A stretch of 62,980 nucleotides of DNA, taken from the NCBI GenBank assembly GCA_965653495.1, contig CBFHAJ010000001.1:1-62980 (forward strand), given 5' to 3'. The notes below the pieces were generated by a model. The model saw only the letters and a list, made by a program, of their open reading frames with translations. It made no database searches and had not been told where the DNA came from. Positions 33,566-41,708 of the stretch are shown here, in pieces. Positions within the stretch are counted from its first letter, which is position 1, and every line of letters starts with the position of its first letter. Source of the stretch: AG41 sp965653495. GTDB lineage: Bacteria; Gemmatimonadota; Gemmatimonadetes; Gemmatimonadales; GWC2-71-9. Position numbers and translations under genes: made by a program.

Positions 33566-34918
33566 ATGCGACATCCTCGCTTCTGGGCGGCTCGCCGCCT
33601 AGCTCCCGTGCTGTGGAGCCTGTTCCTGTTTGCGCCCCCCCTCCTCCTCCCCCTGGCCGCCCAGGGAGACGGGGCGGCCGGGGGGGGGGGAGCCGCCGAG
33701 CGCTGGATCGTGCGGCAGGTCACCCCCAACCGCACGGTGCCCTTCCCCGAGGCCACCCGCCGCGGGCTCGTCCTCAGCTACGGCCTGTCGCCCCGTACGT
33801 CCCCGCACCTGTTCCACCGCTCGGCGACGTACGACGACGCCCTCGCGGCGCTGGTGTTTCTCGTCATGCGCGACCCCGATCGGGCGGCGTTCACGCTCCA
33901 CGCGTTGGCGCGCCTGGTGCGGGCCGACGGCAGCCTCTGGTTCAGCTACAACACCATCAACGAGTGGCCCAGTGAGGGCGACCATGAAAGCGCGCTGGTG
34001 CGCGCGGGAACGGTCAGCTGGGTCGGCTACGCGTTCGCGTTCTACCTGGCGCGTGTGCCGGCGCGGGGCGGCGAGGCGGATGCCCGCGAGCGCGCGTTGT
34101 TTCTCGAAACCGCTCGCCGGCTCGCCGGCTACGTCGTCTCGCTCCAGGTGCGCGACTCGAACGACCTCCGCGACGGTCTGGTGCGCCTCGGGTACGGCAC
34201 AATCAATCTGCGCTACGACTCCGTGACCAAGCACGTCGTCGAGCAATACGTGGACGCCCCCGCTCAGGGGATCAGCACGGAGAACAACATCGCCACCTGG
34301 TTCTTCCTGCGGTTGCTGGCGGTGGTGTCGGGCGAGACGCGCTGGAGCGACGCGGCCGACCGGATCGGGCAGGGGCTGATGCGCTCGTGGAGCGATCGTC
34401 TCGACCAGTTCACCGAAGGCTTCGAGAGCGGCGGCGCGCGCGACACGGCTCGGGCGCTGGACTGCGCGTCGCTGGGCGTGCTGTTCCTCGTGAGTCGCGG
34501 CGAGACCGCGAAGGCGAGCGGGGCGCTCGCCGCGATCGAGCGAGTGTATCGGAGCCGTGGCAGCGGTACGACCGGATATCGGCCCTACAGCGACCGGCCG
34601 ATCTATGACGACAGCGCGGTCGGTCAGTTCTATTTCCCGCGCGATCCCACCAAACAATGGCGCGAGCTGCCCCTGGTCTGGTCGGAAGGGTCGCTCCAGG
34701 TCGCGCTGGCCGCCCTCCGCGCCGGGCGCACCGCTCGCGCTCAGCAAGTGGTCCGCGGCCTGCGACCATTGCAGGACCAAAGCGGCGGCGTGCGCTACGC
34801 CACTGTCGACGTGCCGTTCCTCATGACCAATGCTCCCAGCATCGCGGGAACCGCATGGCTGATCCTGGTGACGCGGGCGCTCGCGGGCGACTCGCTGGCC
34901 CAGGCCATATGGCGCTGA
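33566..34918 (+). CDS. Secreted alpha/alpha-toroid-like protein, possible polysaccharide-acting enzyme
   Basis: The 450-aa protein has a signal peptide (about residues 1-33, PLAAQG), a Gly-rich link that contains a run of 11 G bases, and a helical domain with Trp-rich segments such as DGSLWFSYNTINEWPSEGD, VSWVGYAFAFYLARV and ISTENNIATWFF. The spacing resembles six-hairpin glycosidases or epimerases, but I do not recognise the exact family or the catalytic acids. It overlaps the deacetylase gene by 10 nt. The context suggests trimming or modification of the polymer made by the divergent operon. Confidence 0.7.
   Translation: MRHPRFWAARRLAPVLWSLFLFAPPLLLPLAAQGDGAAGGGGAAERWIVRQVTPNRTVPFPEATRRGLVLSYGLSPRTSPHLFHRSATYDDALAALVFLVMRDPDRAAFTLHALARLVRADGSLWFSYNTINEWPSEGDHESALVRAGTVSWVGYAFAFYLARVPARGGEADARERALFLETARRLAGYVVSLQVRDSNDLRDGLVRLGYGTINLRYDSVTKHVVEQYVDAPAQGISTENNIATWFFLRLLAVVSGETRWSDAADRIGQGLMRSWSDRLDQFTEGFESGGARDTARALDCASLGVLFLVSRGETAKASGALAAIERVYRSRGSGTTGYRPYSDRPIYDDSAVGQFYFPRDPTKQWRELPLVWSEGSLQVALAALRAGRTARAQQVVRGLRPLQDQSGGVRYATVDVPFLMTNAPSIAGTAWLILVTRALAGDSLAQAIWR
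33680..33690 (+). repeat. Homopolymer of 11 G bases in coding sequence
   Basis: Eleven consecutive G bases encode the glycine run between the signal peptide and the mature domain of the secreted toroid-like protein. Tracts of this length slip readily in other bacteria and switch genes on or off. In a GC-rich genome it can also be a chance run or a sequencing artefact. Confidence 0.9.
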
Positions 34919-36690
34919 GCCCGTGGCTCGCCGCGGTTGCGCTGCTGGCACCTGGCCAGCAGCCCTCGCACACAGCCTGGGGGGTGGCGGTGCTGGAGGC
35001 CGGCACCAGCCGGGACGCCCGCCAGGAGCAGCTCGCGGTGCGCGACTGTTTCGAGCTGATGGGGATTCCGTACGAGGCCACGCGCAGCGTGGAGCAGGCG
35101 GTGCGCCGGCCGCTCGTGGTGGTCAGTGGCATTCTCACGAACAACCTGTTCACCGCGGGCGAGCGGGAAGCGCTGTACGCCTACGTGGAGCGCGGCGGGG
35201 TCGTGCTCGCTACCCAGGTACAAGGGGGCAGCTTCTTCACGCTGTTCGGTATCAGCGGCGCGGCCACCAGCCGGACGAACTTCAGGGTCAACTTCGGCTC
35301 CGCGAGCGACCCCGTCCTGCGGTATGTGAATCGATCGGAAGAGCGCACGATCTCTCTGGGAGACCCGGCGCTGTATCGCGAGACCGTCTGGTCCACCGAA
35401 TACGCGGCCGCTCCCGGAGCCGCCGTGCTCGCCCAATACCCGAACGGCACTGCTGCCGTTACGGTCAACGCGTATGGTCGCGGGTACGCGTATGCGTTGG
35501 GTCTGGGCTTCAAGGAGACGACGCTCATCCCCCAGCTAGCCCGCAGCTTTGAGGCCGCGCGCCACTGGATCAACTGGTTCGAGCCCTCGGGCGACGTGTT
35601 CCGGCTCATGCTGCGCGCCTTGTACGAGAACACCGTCCACCCGTTCGTCCTCGTCCACACGGTCCCCCAGGGCAAGCGGACAGGCCTGTGCCTCTCGCAC
35701 GACGTCGACGCGGTGGAATCGTTCCGGAACTCGGTGGTGTTCGCGCGCATGGAGAACGGGCTGGGCGTGCGCAGCACGTTCTTCGTGACGACCAAGTACT
35801 TCACCGACTCGACCGACATCGGCTACTACTCGCCCGACCGCGTCTCCTTCATCCGCGCGCTGCGGGCGCAAGGATTTGAAGTCGGATCGCACTCGGTCAG
35901 CCATTCCCTGACGTTCGAGGATTTCCCGCCGGGGTCCCCGCGGGTGGACCTGGCGGACTACGATCCGGCCCGGCCGACCATCTACGGTGAAGTGCGGGTC
36001 TCGAAGCAGCTGCTCGATCGCGACCTGCACCAGCGAACGGTGGGGTTCCGCTCCGGTTATCTGCGCTTTCCCGACGAGCTGCTCGAGGTGCTGGAGCAGT
36101 CCGACTATCTGTTCGATTCCAGCGTGTCGGCCCAGTGGGTGCTCACCAACTACCCGTTCTTCGGATTTCGGCGGCGCGCGCTCGGCAGCCCGCGCTCGCG
36201 CATCGTGGAAGTGCCCGTCACGCTGGACGATTCGCGCGGCGAGCTGCGGACGCGCGAGTTCCTGACGGCGAACTCGGAAGACGAAGCCCTCCACACGTGG
36301 CTCGATGTGATCCGGGCCAACGGGGAGAACAACGCGATCTCGTGTCTCCTGATTCACCCCACCGACACGACGTTCAAGCTCGCGACCGAACGCCGCCTGA
36401 TCCAGGCCGTGCGCGGAGACTCGACCTGGATCGGCGCAGTGGGTGAGCTCGCGGCGTTCTGGCGCGGTCGCGCCCGCCTGCGTCCCGTCGTGCGGCTGGA
36501 TGCGGACGGCCGACCCATAATCGTGCTCGCGAACCTGAAACGGGCCGGCGTACCCGCAGCGCAGTCGTTGGTAGTCGAGACACCGGCTGCAAAACCGGTC
36601 CCGCGAGTGGTCGATGCCGCGGGGAAAGCGGTCACTGTCCGCGCGCGTGCCAGCGGCGACAGAACGGTCCTCCGGCTCGCCCCGTTTTAG
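34909..36690 (+). CDS. Secreted polysaccharide deacetylase with N-terminal GATase-like domain
   Basis: The 593-aa protein has a signal peptide and a first domain (about 20-210) like a glutamine-amidotransferase-type fold (VVVSGILTNNLFTAGEREAL, then YVERGGVVLATQ, AYGRGYAYALGLG). A NodB-type deacetylase domain follows (about 255-520): LSHDVDAVESF (the metal-binding Asp pair), EVGSHSVSHSLTF (metal histidines), GFRSGYLRFP, and LLIHPTD (catalytic His region). A beta domain ends the protein. It should remove acetyl groups from a polymer such as PNAG-like glucosamine. ATG 34909 overlaps the preceding stop. Confidence 0.88.
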   Translation: MALSPWLAAVALLAPGQQPSHTAWGVAVLEAGTSRDARQEQLAVRDCFELMGIPYEATRSVEQAVRRPLVVVSGILTNNLFTAGEREALYAYVERGGVVLATQVQGGSFFTLFGISGAATSRTNFRVNFGSASDPVLRYVNRSEERTISLGDPALYRETVWSTEYAAAPGAAVLAQYPNGTAAVTVNAYGRGYAYALGLGFKETTLIPQLARSFEAARHWINWFEPSGDVFRLMLRALYENTVHPFVLVHTVPQGKRTGLCLSHDVDAVESFRNSVVFARMENGLGVRSTFFVTTKYFTDSTDIGYYSPDRVSFIRALRAQGFEVGSHSVSHSLTFEDFPPGSPRVDLADYDPARPTIYGEVRVSKQLLDRDLHQRTVGFRSGYLRFPDELLEVLEQSDYLFDSSVSAQWVLTNYPFFGFRRRALGSPRSRIVEVPVTLDDSRGELRTREFLTANSEDEALHTWLDVIRANGENNAISCLLIHPTDTTFKLATERRLIQAVRGDSTWIGAVGELAAFWRGRARLRPVVRLDADGRPIIVLANLKRAGVPAAQSLVVETPAAKPVPRVVDAAGKAVTVRARASGDRTVLRLAPF

Positions 36691-37328
36691 GGGATCCCGA
36701 TCAGCTTGTGAGTTTGCAGACTGAGGCGCCAGCGCGGGTGCGCGAGGCAGTAGCGGATGGCCTGAGCCGTGTTGGCTTCGCGATCGGGGCCGTCCATCGG
36801 CTGCAAGAAGAAGTGCTTGAACGCGAGCGTCTCGAACCGCTCGGGCTCCGCTCCCGGCTGCGGGAATACCAGCTTCAGCTCATCGCCTGACCGCAGCACC
36901 AGGTCGGCGCGCGCCTTGGGGCTGACACACGTCCAGTCGACTCCAGCGGGCGGGACGATGGTGCCGTTCGTCTCGACCGCCACCGCGAACCCGGCCTCGT
37001 GCAGGGCCGCGATGAGCGGCGGGTCGAGCTGCAGCAGCGGCTCGCCGCCCGTGCAGACGACGAACGGTTGCGCGGTGCCGACGCGAGCGGCGGGCCACGC
37101 CGCCGCGACCGCGCGCGTCAGCGCCGGCGCGGAGTCGAACTTGCCGCCCCCCGGACCGTCCGTCCCCACGAAGTCGGTATCACAGAAGTCACACGTCGCG
37201 GTGACGCGATCGGCCTCGCGCCCCGACCACAGGTTGCAGCCGGAAAATCGCAGGAACACGGCCGGCCGCCCCGTGTTGGCCCCCTCACCTTGCAGCGTGT
37301 AGTAGATCTCCTTGACCGCGTAGCTCAC
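36687..37328 (-). CDS. queE: 7-carboxy-7-deazaguanine synthase
   Basis: This 213-aa radical SAM enzyme turns CPH4 into 7-carboxy-7-deazaguanine in queuosine synthesis. The cluster cysteines are C31, C46 and C49 (CNLWSGREAD and CDFCDTDF), the CX14CX2C form of this QueE subgroup. TLQGEGANTGRPAVFLRFSG and VCTGGEPLLQLD are the other conserved blocks. I chose GTG 37328 because GTGA overlaps the queC stop. Its 3' end overlaps the deacetylase gene by 4 nt. queC and queE are one operon; no queD is in the window. Confidence 0.95.
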   Translation of the reverse strand: MSYAVKEIYYTLQGEGANTGRPAVFLRFSGCNLWSGREADRVTATCDFCDTDFVGTDGPGGGKFDSAPALTRAVAAAWPAARVGTAQPFVVCTGGEPLLQLDPPLIAALHEAGFAVAVETNGTIVPPAGVDWTCVSPKARADLVLRSGDELKLVFPQPGAEPERFETLAFKHFFLQPMDGPDREANTAQAIRYCLAHPRWRLSLQTHKLIGIP

Positions 37329-38059
37329 GACGCCACTTCCTTGCCCTGTTGGTAGCGGATCGGATCGCGCGCACCCGCCTCCGCGAACCCCTTGCGCCGC
37401 AAGATGCAGGCGTCGCAGCGCCCGCACGCGGCGCCGTCCGGCGCAGGATCGTAGCAGCTCGTAGTGAGGCCATAATCGACGCCCAGCGCGAGGCCGGTCT
37501 CGATGATCTCTTTCTTGGTGAGCCGGATCAGCGGCGTGTGAATCGTGAAACCCGCTCCGTCTTCGACACCCGCCCGGGTCGCGAGCGTGGCCAGCTGCTG
37601 AAACGCCGCGATGTACTCCGGCCGGCAGTCGGGGTAGCCGCTGTAGTCGAGGGCGTTCACCCCAATGAAGATATCCCTGGCGCCAAGCACCTCGGCCCAC
37701 GCAAGCGCGAACGACAGGAAGATGGTGTTGCGTGCCGGCACGTACGTGACGGGGATGGCGCCCGCACCCATCGCGTCCGGCGCGCGATCCTTGGGTACCG
37801 CGATGTCGTCCGTCAGCGCCGAGCCGCCGAACTGCCGCAGGTCCAGCTCGATGACCTCGTGCCGCGTCACGCCGCGCGCCTGGGCGACGCGGCGAGCCGC
37901 GGCGACCTCGAGCAGGTGACGCTGTCCGTACGCGAAGGTCAACGCGTAGATTTGGAACCGTTGGCGCTGCGCCAGCGCGAGCGTCGTGGTCGAATCGACG
38001 CCCCCGCTCAACAGCACCACCGCCTTCGCACCCTCACGTGACTGCGTGACCATTCGCAT
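37325..38059 (-). CDS. queC: 7-cyano-7-deazaguanine synthase
   Basis: This is a 244-aa ATP-dependent enzyme converting CDG to preQ0. The PP-loop SGGVDS is at 18-23. The zinc site is C-terminal, with cysteines in SCYDPAPDGAACGRCDACILR's pattern (C, then C-x-x-C-x-x-C). YVPARNTIFLSFALA and GVNALDYSGYPDCRPEY are the substrate-pocket blocks. A second in-frame ATG at 38053 has a better-spaced AGGA and could be the true start, two residues shorter. The 32-bp gap to queF is too short for a preQ1 riboswitch. Confidence 0.97.
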   Translation of the reverse strand: MRMVTQSREGAKAVVLLSGGVDSTTTLALAQRQRFQIYALTFAYGQRHLLEVAAARRVAQARGVTRHEVIELDLRQFGGSALTDDIAVPKDRAPDAMGAGAIPVTYVPARNTIFLSFALAWAEVLGARDIFIGVNALDYSGYPDCRPEYIAAFQQLATLATRAGVEDGAGFTIHTPLIRLTKKEIIETGLALGVDYGLTTSCYDPAPDGAACGRCDACILRRKGFAEAGARDPIRYQQGKEVAS

Positions 38060-38091
38060 TTCCTAAGCTACAGGAGTAAAGGAGCCACGCG

Positions 38092-38490
38092 ATGCTGCCC
38101 CGCACCGGACCCCTCCCCCGCCCCGCCAACCCCGCGGAGGCACGCGAGCATCTCAAGGCCGAGGCGTTTCCCGCTCCCGATGTCCAAACCATCACCCTCA
38201 CGGCCACCGAGTTCACGTCCATTTGTCCCCGCACCGGCCAGCCCGACTTCGGCAGTGTGGTGATCGAGTATACGCCGGGGGAGCGCTGCCTCGAGTCGAA
38301 GGCCTTGAAGGTGTATCTGTGGTCGTTCCGTGAGGAAGGCGCCTTCTGCGAGAGCCTGGCCGCCCGCATCGCCGACGACATCGTCTACGCCATCCGGCCC
38401 AAGACGCTGCGCGTGCAGGTCAACCAGAACGTCCGGGGCGGCATCGCGCTGTTCGCGGTGGCGCAGCGGGGGGCTGCCCCGAGCGACTAA
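38092..38490 (+). CDS. queF: NADPH-dependent preQ1 synthase (7-cyano-7-deazaguanine reductase)
   Basis: This 132-aa unimodular QueF reduces the nitrile of preQ0 to the amine preQ1. The active-site Cys is C45 in FTSICPRTGQPDFG, with the conserved Asp at 52. The QueF motif ESKALKVYLWSFR is intact. AAAGGAG precedes the start by seven bases. It is divergent from queC-queE, with a 32-bp shared region. The three genes together cover CPH4 to preQ1; the GTP cyclohydrolase and QueD steps must be encoded elsewhere. Confidence 0.97.
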   Translation: MLPRTGPLPRPANPAEAREHLKAEAFPAPDVQTITLTATEFTSICPRTGQPDFGSVVIEYTPGERCLESKALKVYLWSFREEGAFCESLAARIADDIVYAIRPKTLRVQVNQNVRGGIALFAVAQRGAAPSD

Positions 38491-39140
38491 AAGCCCAGCG
38501 CCAGACCGACCCGCGCCGTGGTCTCCTGAATCGGCGCCTCGAGCTCCTGTACCGCTGTGCCGCCGGGTTTGGTCTTACGGTTCATGCGATTGAAGGCGTA
38601 CGCCGCCGTGCCGTGCAGCCGCCCCGCCAGCCGAACGTCGAGCCCCAGCCCCAGGTCGAGCGACACCGTCGCCTGGCCTCCCCCTGAGAATTTCGGGGCC
38701 GCGAGATAATCGGCGCGGAACGACACGGTCGCGCCGGGCCCGAGGTCATAGAACGAGCGCGCGCCCACGCGCACGGCGCCCACCGCCTGGGCGTCGAATT
38801 CGGGATCGACGCTGCGGTGCAGCACCCCCACCTCGATGCTGGCGTACGAGGCCACGTCATAGGCGAGCCAGGCGTCGACTTGCGTGGCCGTGAACCCCTG
38901 CGAAGCGGTGCTGCCACTGGACGGATCGAAGCTGAAGCGCACCACGCTCGCCTCCGCCGACAGCCGGTCACGCCGGGCCGTGGCCGCCGCGCCGAATCCC
39001 GTGCCGTTGTAGCGCAAGCCGGAGGCGACTTCACGATAGTCGCTGAGCACCACTTGTGGCCCGATCGTCAGGTGCTGACCGAATGCAGCCGGCGTCACTG
39101 CGGCCAACAGGCCGAGCGCGCCGATCGCCGCGCGCCTCAT
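38487..39140 (-). CDS. Outer-membrane beta-barrel protein of unknown function
   Basis: The 217-aa protein has a signal peptide (residues 1-21, AAFGQ) and alternating strands throughout (VGVLHRSVDPEFDAQAVGAVRVGA; TVSLDLGLGLDVRLAGRLHGTAAYAF), ending ARVGLALGF with the terminal Phe of barrels. I know of no named family. It is the last gene of the operon that includes the Ser/Thr kinase and starts by an ATGA overlap with the TPR-like gene. Confidence 0.7.
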   Translation of the reverse strand: MRRAAIGALGLLAAVTPAAFGQHLTIGPQVVLSDYREVASGLRYNGTGFGAAATARRDRLSAEASVVRFSFDPSSGSTASQGFTATQVDAWLAYDVASYASIEVGVLHRSVDPEFDAQAVGAVRVGARSFYDLGPGATVSFRADYLAAPKFSGGGQATVSLDLGLGLDVRLAGRLHGTAAYAFNRMNRKTKPGGTAVQELEAPIQETTARVGLALGF

Positions 39141-40189
39141 CGGTCACTTCCCCCGCTCGGTGGTTTGGGCAGCGGCACCACCGTCACCTGCACCTGCTGG
39201 CGACGGGCGACGTTCTCCCTGGCGATCTCCTGATTGCGTCGAGCGATCTGATCGCGCAGCAGCCGATTGTAGAGGATGTTAGCCTGCGCCGGTCGCGCCG
39301 CCGGCTTGCGCAGCATCATCACGAATCCTGTGACGAGCGCGGCACCGCCCACGATGCCCAGCTCCCGCTTCGAGCTCGATCCCAGGCTCGAGTTCTCGAG
39401 CCCCAGGGTGCCGACGAGCGCGCCCCCCGTATAAAGGAAAGCGAGCCCCACAGGCCGCCAGCTCTGGGGCGGAATCTCGGTCTCGGGAAGGAACTGGTAA
39501 CCTGGCAGGCTCGCAATCGATGGCAGCGTATCGACGGCGCCGTGGCTCACGCGGATCGGCTGCGACGCCGAGAAGGTGTTCTGGCCGAGACGCGCGTCCA
39601 CGACCACGGTGTACGTCCCAGCGGGCACCGGATCGCCGTTGGCGAGCCGGGCGGGCCACCGCAGGTTCACCTGCCCGTTCCACGCGCCCGAGTCGATCAC
39701 GAAGGTGCTCGGTCCTCCGAACGCTCGCACCGCCACCCGGGCCGGCTGCGTGACCGTGAATCGGATCGGCACCGTTCCCCCCCCCGGTCCCTGGCCGCCC
39801 ACGAAGGTTGCGCTGTCCACGCGCAGCTGCCGCACCAGCAGGACCTGTCGCAGCGCCACGTCGAAGGCGCTGTACGCCTTGGGAGAAACGCGGTTGGGAT
39901 CGAGCTGGCGCTCCGGATCGATGAGGACCAGCTGCTTGAACGCGTCCACCGCTTTGAGAATCGAATCCATCGCGCCGTAGGTGAACCCCAGCAGCTCGTA
40001 GGCGCGGGCGCGCTCGCCGCCGCTGAGCCGCTCGCGCAGCGCCGCTTGCGCCAGCGACAGAACCTGGCGGTACTCGAGGTTGTCGTACGCCTGTTGCGCG
40101 CGCCGTAGGGTGGAGTTGGGCGCGGCCTGCGCGAGTACAGAAGCCGGGATGGCGAGCAGTGCCATTGTGAGAAGACAGCGGCGGCTCAT
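39137..40189 (-). CDS. Secreted protein with TPR-like N-terminus and FlgD-type Ig-like domain
   Basis: This 350-aa protein has a signal peptide (residues 1-20, VLAQA), helical TPR-like repeats (25-100), a beta domain (about 125-215) with DGDPVPAGTYTVVVDAR-type spacing as in FlgD Ig-like domains, a hydrophobic helix (about 285-305), and a basic coiled tail rich in Arg, Gln and Glu. It looks like an envelope scaffold. It begins 4 nt after the kinase stop and GGAG overlaps that stop. Role unknown, probably a partner of the kinase. Confidence 0.65.
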   Translation of the reverse strand: MSRRCLLTMALLAIPASVLAQAAPNSTLRRAQQAYDNLEYRQVLSLAQAALRERLSGGERARAYELLGFTYGAMDSILKAVDAFKQLVLIDPERQLDPNRVSPKAYSAFDVALRQVLLVRQLRVDSATFVGGQGPGGGTVPIRFTVTQPARVAVRAFGGPSTFVIDSGAWNGQVNLRWPARLANGDPVPAGTYTVVVDARLGQNTFSASQPIRVSHGAVDTLPSIASLPGYQFLPETEIPPQSWRPVGLAFLYTGGALVGTLGLENSSLGSSSKRELGIVGGAALVTGFVMMLRKPAARPAQANILYNRLLRDQIARRNQEIARENVARRQQVQVTVVPLPKPPSGGSDR

Positions 40190-40193
40190 GCGC

Positions 40194-41708
40194 TCACTCC
40201 GGGAGCAGGGTGTACCGCTTGCGCACGGTGTTGTTCGCGTCCACCTGCACGCTCTCCGTAACGGTCTTGAAGCCCGCGTGCTCGATGCGGATCGCATGGC
40301 GGCCCGGCTTCACGGTGTATTCCACGAGCGGCGTCTGCCCGACGTCGACGCCGTCCACGTACACCTCGCCGAACGGATCGGCGGCGATCGTGAGGAATCC
40401 CTGCGCCGCCGCGGGCAGGGGCGACGGAGCCGCTTCCCGTGCACGGGCCTGCGGTGGGGGCTTGGCCGGCTGGACGGGCACGCGGACGGTGTCCTGAATG
40501 CGGACCGTGTCGACGACGGGGGGAGCGGCCTCTGGGGGTACCGCTCCCCGCTCCCCGCTCCTGCTTCCCAGCAAGACGTACCCCGCCACACCGCCCGCAG
40601 CGACCACCAGTGTACCGAGGACCACCCCCACCCGCGACTTGCGGCGCGGGAGCGGCGTCGTCGGCGCGCCCGCTCCCGTAATCTGGGTGGGTGCGTCGGC
40701 CACGCTCATCGTCCGCGGTCGCGCCGGGCCGCGGGCCTTTGCCGGTGAAGCCACGGGCTGCTCCGGCCACACGCCGGTCGCGAAGTCCTCCATGGTCGGG
40801 AAGCGCAGCTCCGGATCCTTGGAGAGCGCGCGCGAAATGGCGGCCGTGAGCGCGCCGGGAATGCCGGGGCGCTTGGTGCTGACGAGCGGTGGCTCCTCGT
40901 AGATGTGCTTGTAAATGATCGTGTGCACCGAGTCGCCGCCGAACGGCAGCTCGGCGGTGATCATGCGATACCCGACGATGCCCAGCGAGTACTGATCGGC
41001 GCGGCCGTCCACCGGCGTGCCCTTTCCCTGCTCTGGAGCCATGTAATGCGGCGTGCCGATGATCATCCCCGTCGCCGTGAACCCGGTGGCCGCCTGGAGC
41101 GCCTTCGAGATGCCGAAATCGGTGAGCATCACACGGCCATCGTGGTCGAACATGATGTTGGCGGGCTTCACGTCGCGGTGCACGACGCCGCGCTGATGGG
41201 CGTGCCCCAGCGCGCAGGCCGCCTCCCACAGGATCCGCTGGATCTCGGGCACCGGCAGTGGCTCCTGCTTCTCGAGCAGATCCTCCAGCGAGGTGCCCGA
41301 GATGTACTTCATCACGAAATAGTTCAGGCCGCCTTCACTCTCCACCCGATAGATCGGGATGATGTTGGGGTGGTCGAGCTTGGCGGCGGTCTTGGCTTCC
41401 TGCTGGAAGCGCCGCACCACCTGCTCGTCCTGAGCCACGTCGGGCGGCAGCACTTTGATCGCCACCTCGCGCTCGAGCGTGAGATCGTGCGCGAGAAACA
41501 CCGCACCCATGCCGCCCTTGCCGACCAGCCGCTCGAGCCGGTACTTGCCCTCGACGGCGCGCTGCAGCCGCTGTTGCATCACGTCGATGCTGCTCGTGCT
41601 GGTCGCGCCTCCTCCACCCGACACATCGGCGCCACACGCCGAGCAGAACCGGCTGTTCTCCGGAACGGGCGTGTGGCAGCGATGGCAGGCGACCGCGCCG
41701 TTGCTCAT
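40194..41708 (-). CDS. Membrane Ser/Thr protein kinase with zinc ribbon and PEGA domain
   Basis: The 504-aa protein has an N-terminal zinc ribbon (CHRCHTPVPENSRFCSACG), a Hanks-type kinase (about 47-310: GKGGMGAVF, AIKVL, VVHRDVKPANIMF, LTDFGIS, GTPHYMAPEQ), a linker, a transmembrane helix (about 365-385) and an extracytoplasmic PEGA domain (about 435-500, GEVYVDGVDVGQTPL). All catalytic residues are present. PEGA domains are thought to bind cell-wall or glycan ligands. The ATG at 41708 overlaps the preceding stop (ATGA). It probably signals envelope state to the cytoplasm. Confidence 0.96.
   Translation of the reverse strand: MSNGAVACHRCHTPVPENSRFCSACGADVSGGGGATSTSSIDVMQQRLQRAVEGKYRLERLVGKGGMGAVFLAHDLTLEREVAIKVLPPDVAQDEQVVRRFQQEAKTAAKLDHPNIIPIYRVESEGGLNYFVMKYISGTSLEDLLEKQEPLPVPEIQRILWEAACALGHAHQRGVVHRDVKPANIMFDHDGRVMLTDFGISKALQAATGFTATGMIIGTPHYMAPEQGKGTPVDGRADQYSLGIVGYRMITAELPFGGDSVHTIIYKHIYEEPPLVSTKRPGIPGALTAAISRALSKDPELRFPTMEDFATGVWPEQPVASPAKARGPARPRTMSVADAPTQITGAGAPTTPLPRRKSRVGVVLGTLVVAAGGVAGYVLLGSRSGERGAVPPEAAPPVVDTVRIQDTVRVPVQPAKPPPQARAREAAPSPLPAAAQGFLTIAADPFGEVYVDGVDVGQTPLVEYTVKPGRHAIRIEHAGFKTVTESVQVDANNTVRKRYTLLPE

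Noticed and set aside
38060..38091. preQ1 riboswitch between queC and queF
   Set aside because: The gap is only 32 bp and is filled by the two ribosome sites. A preQ1 aptamer does not fit.
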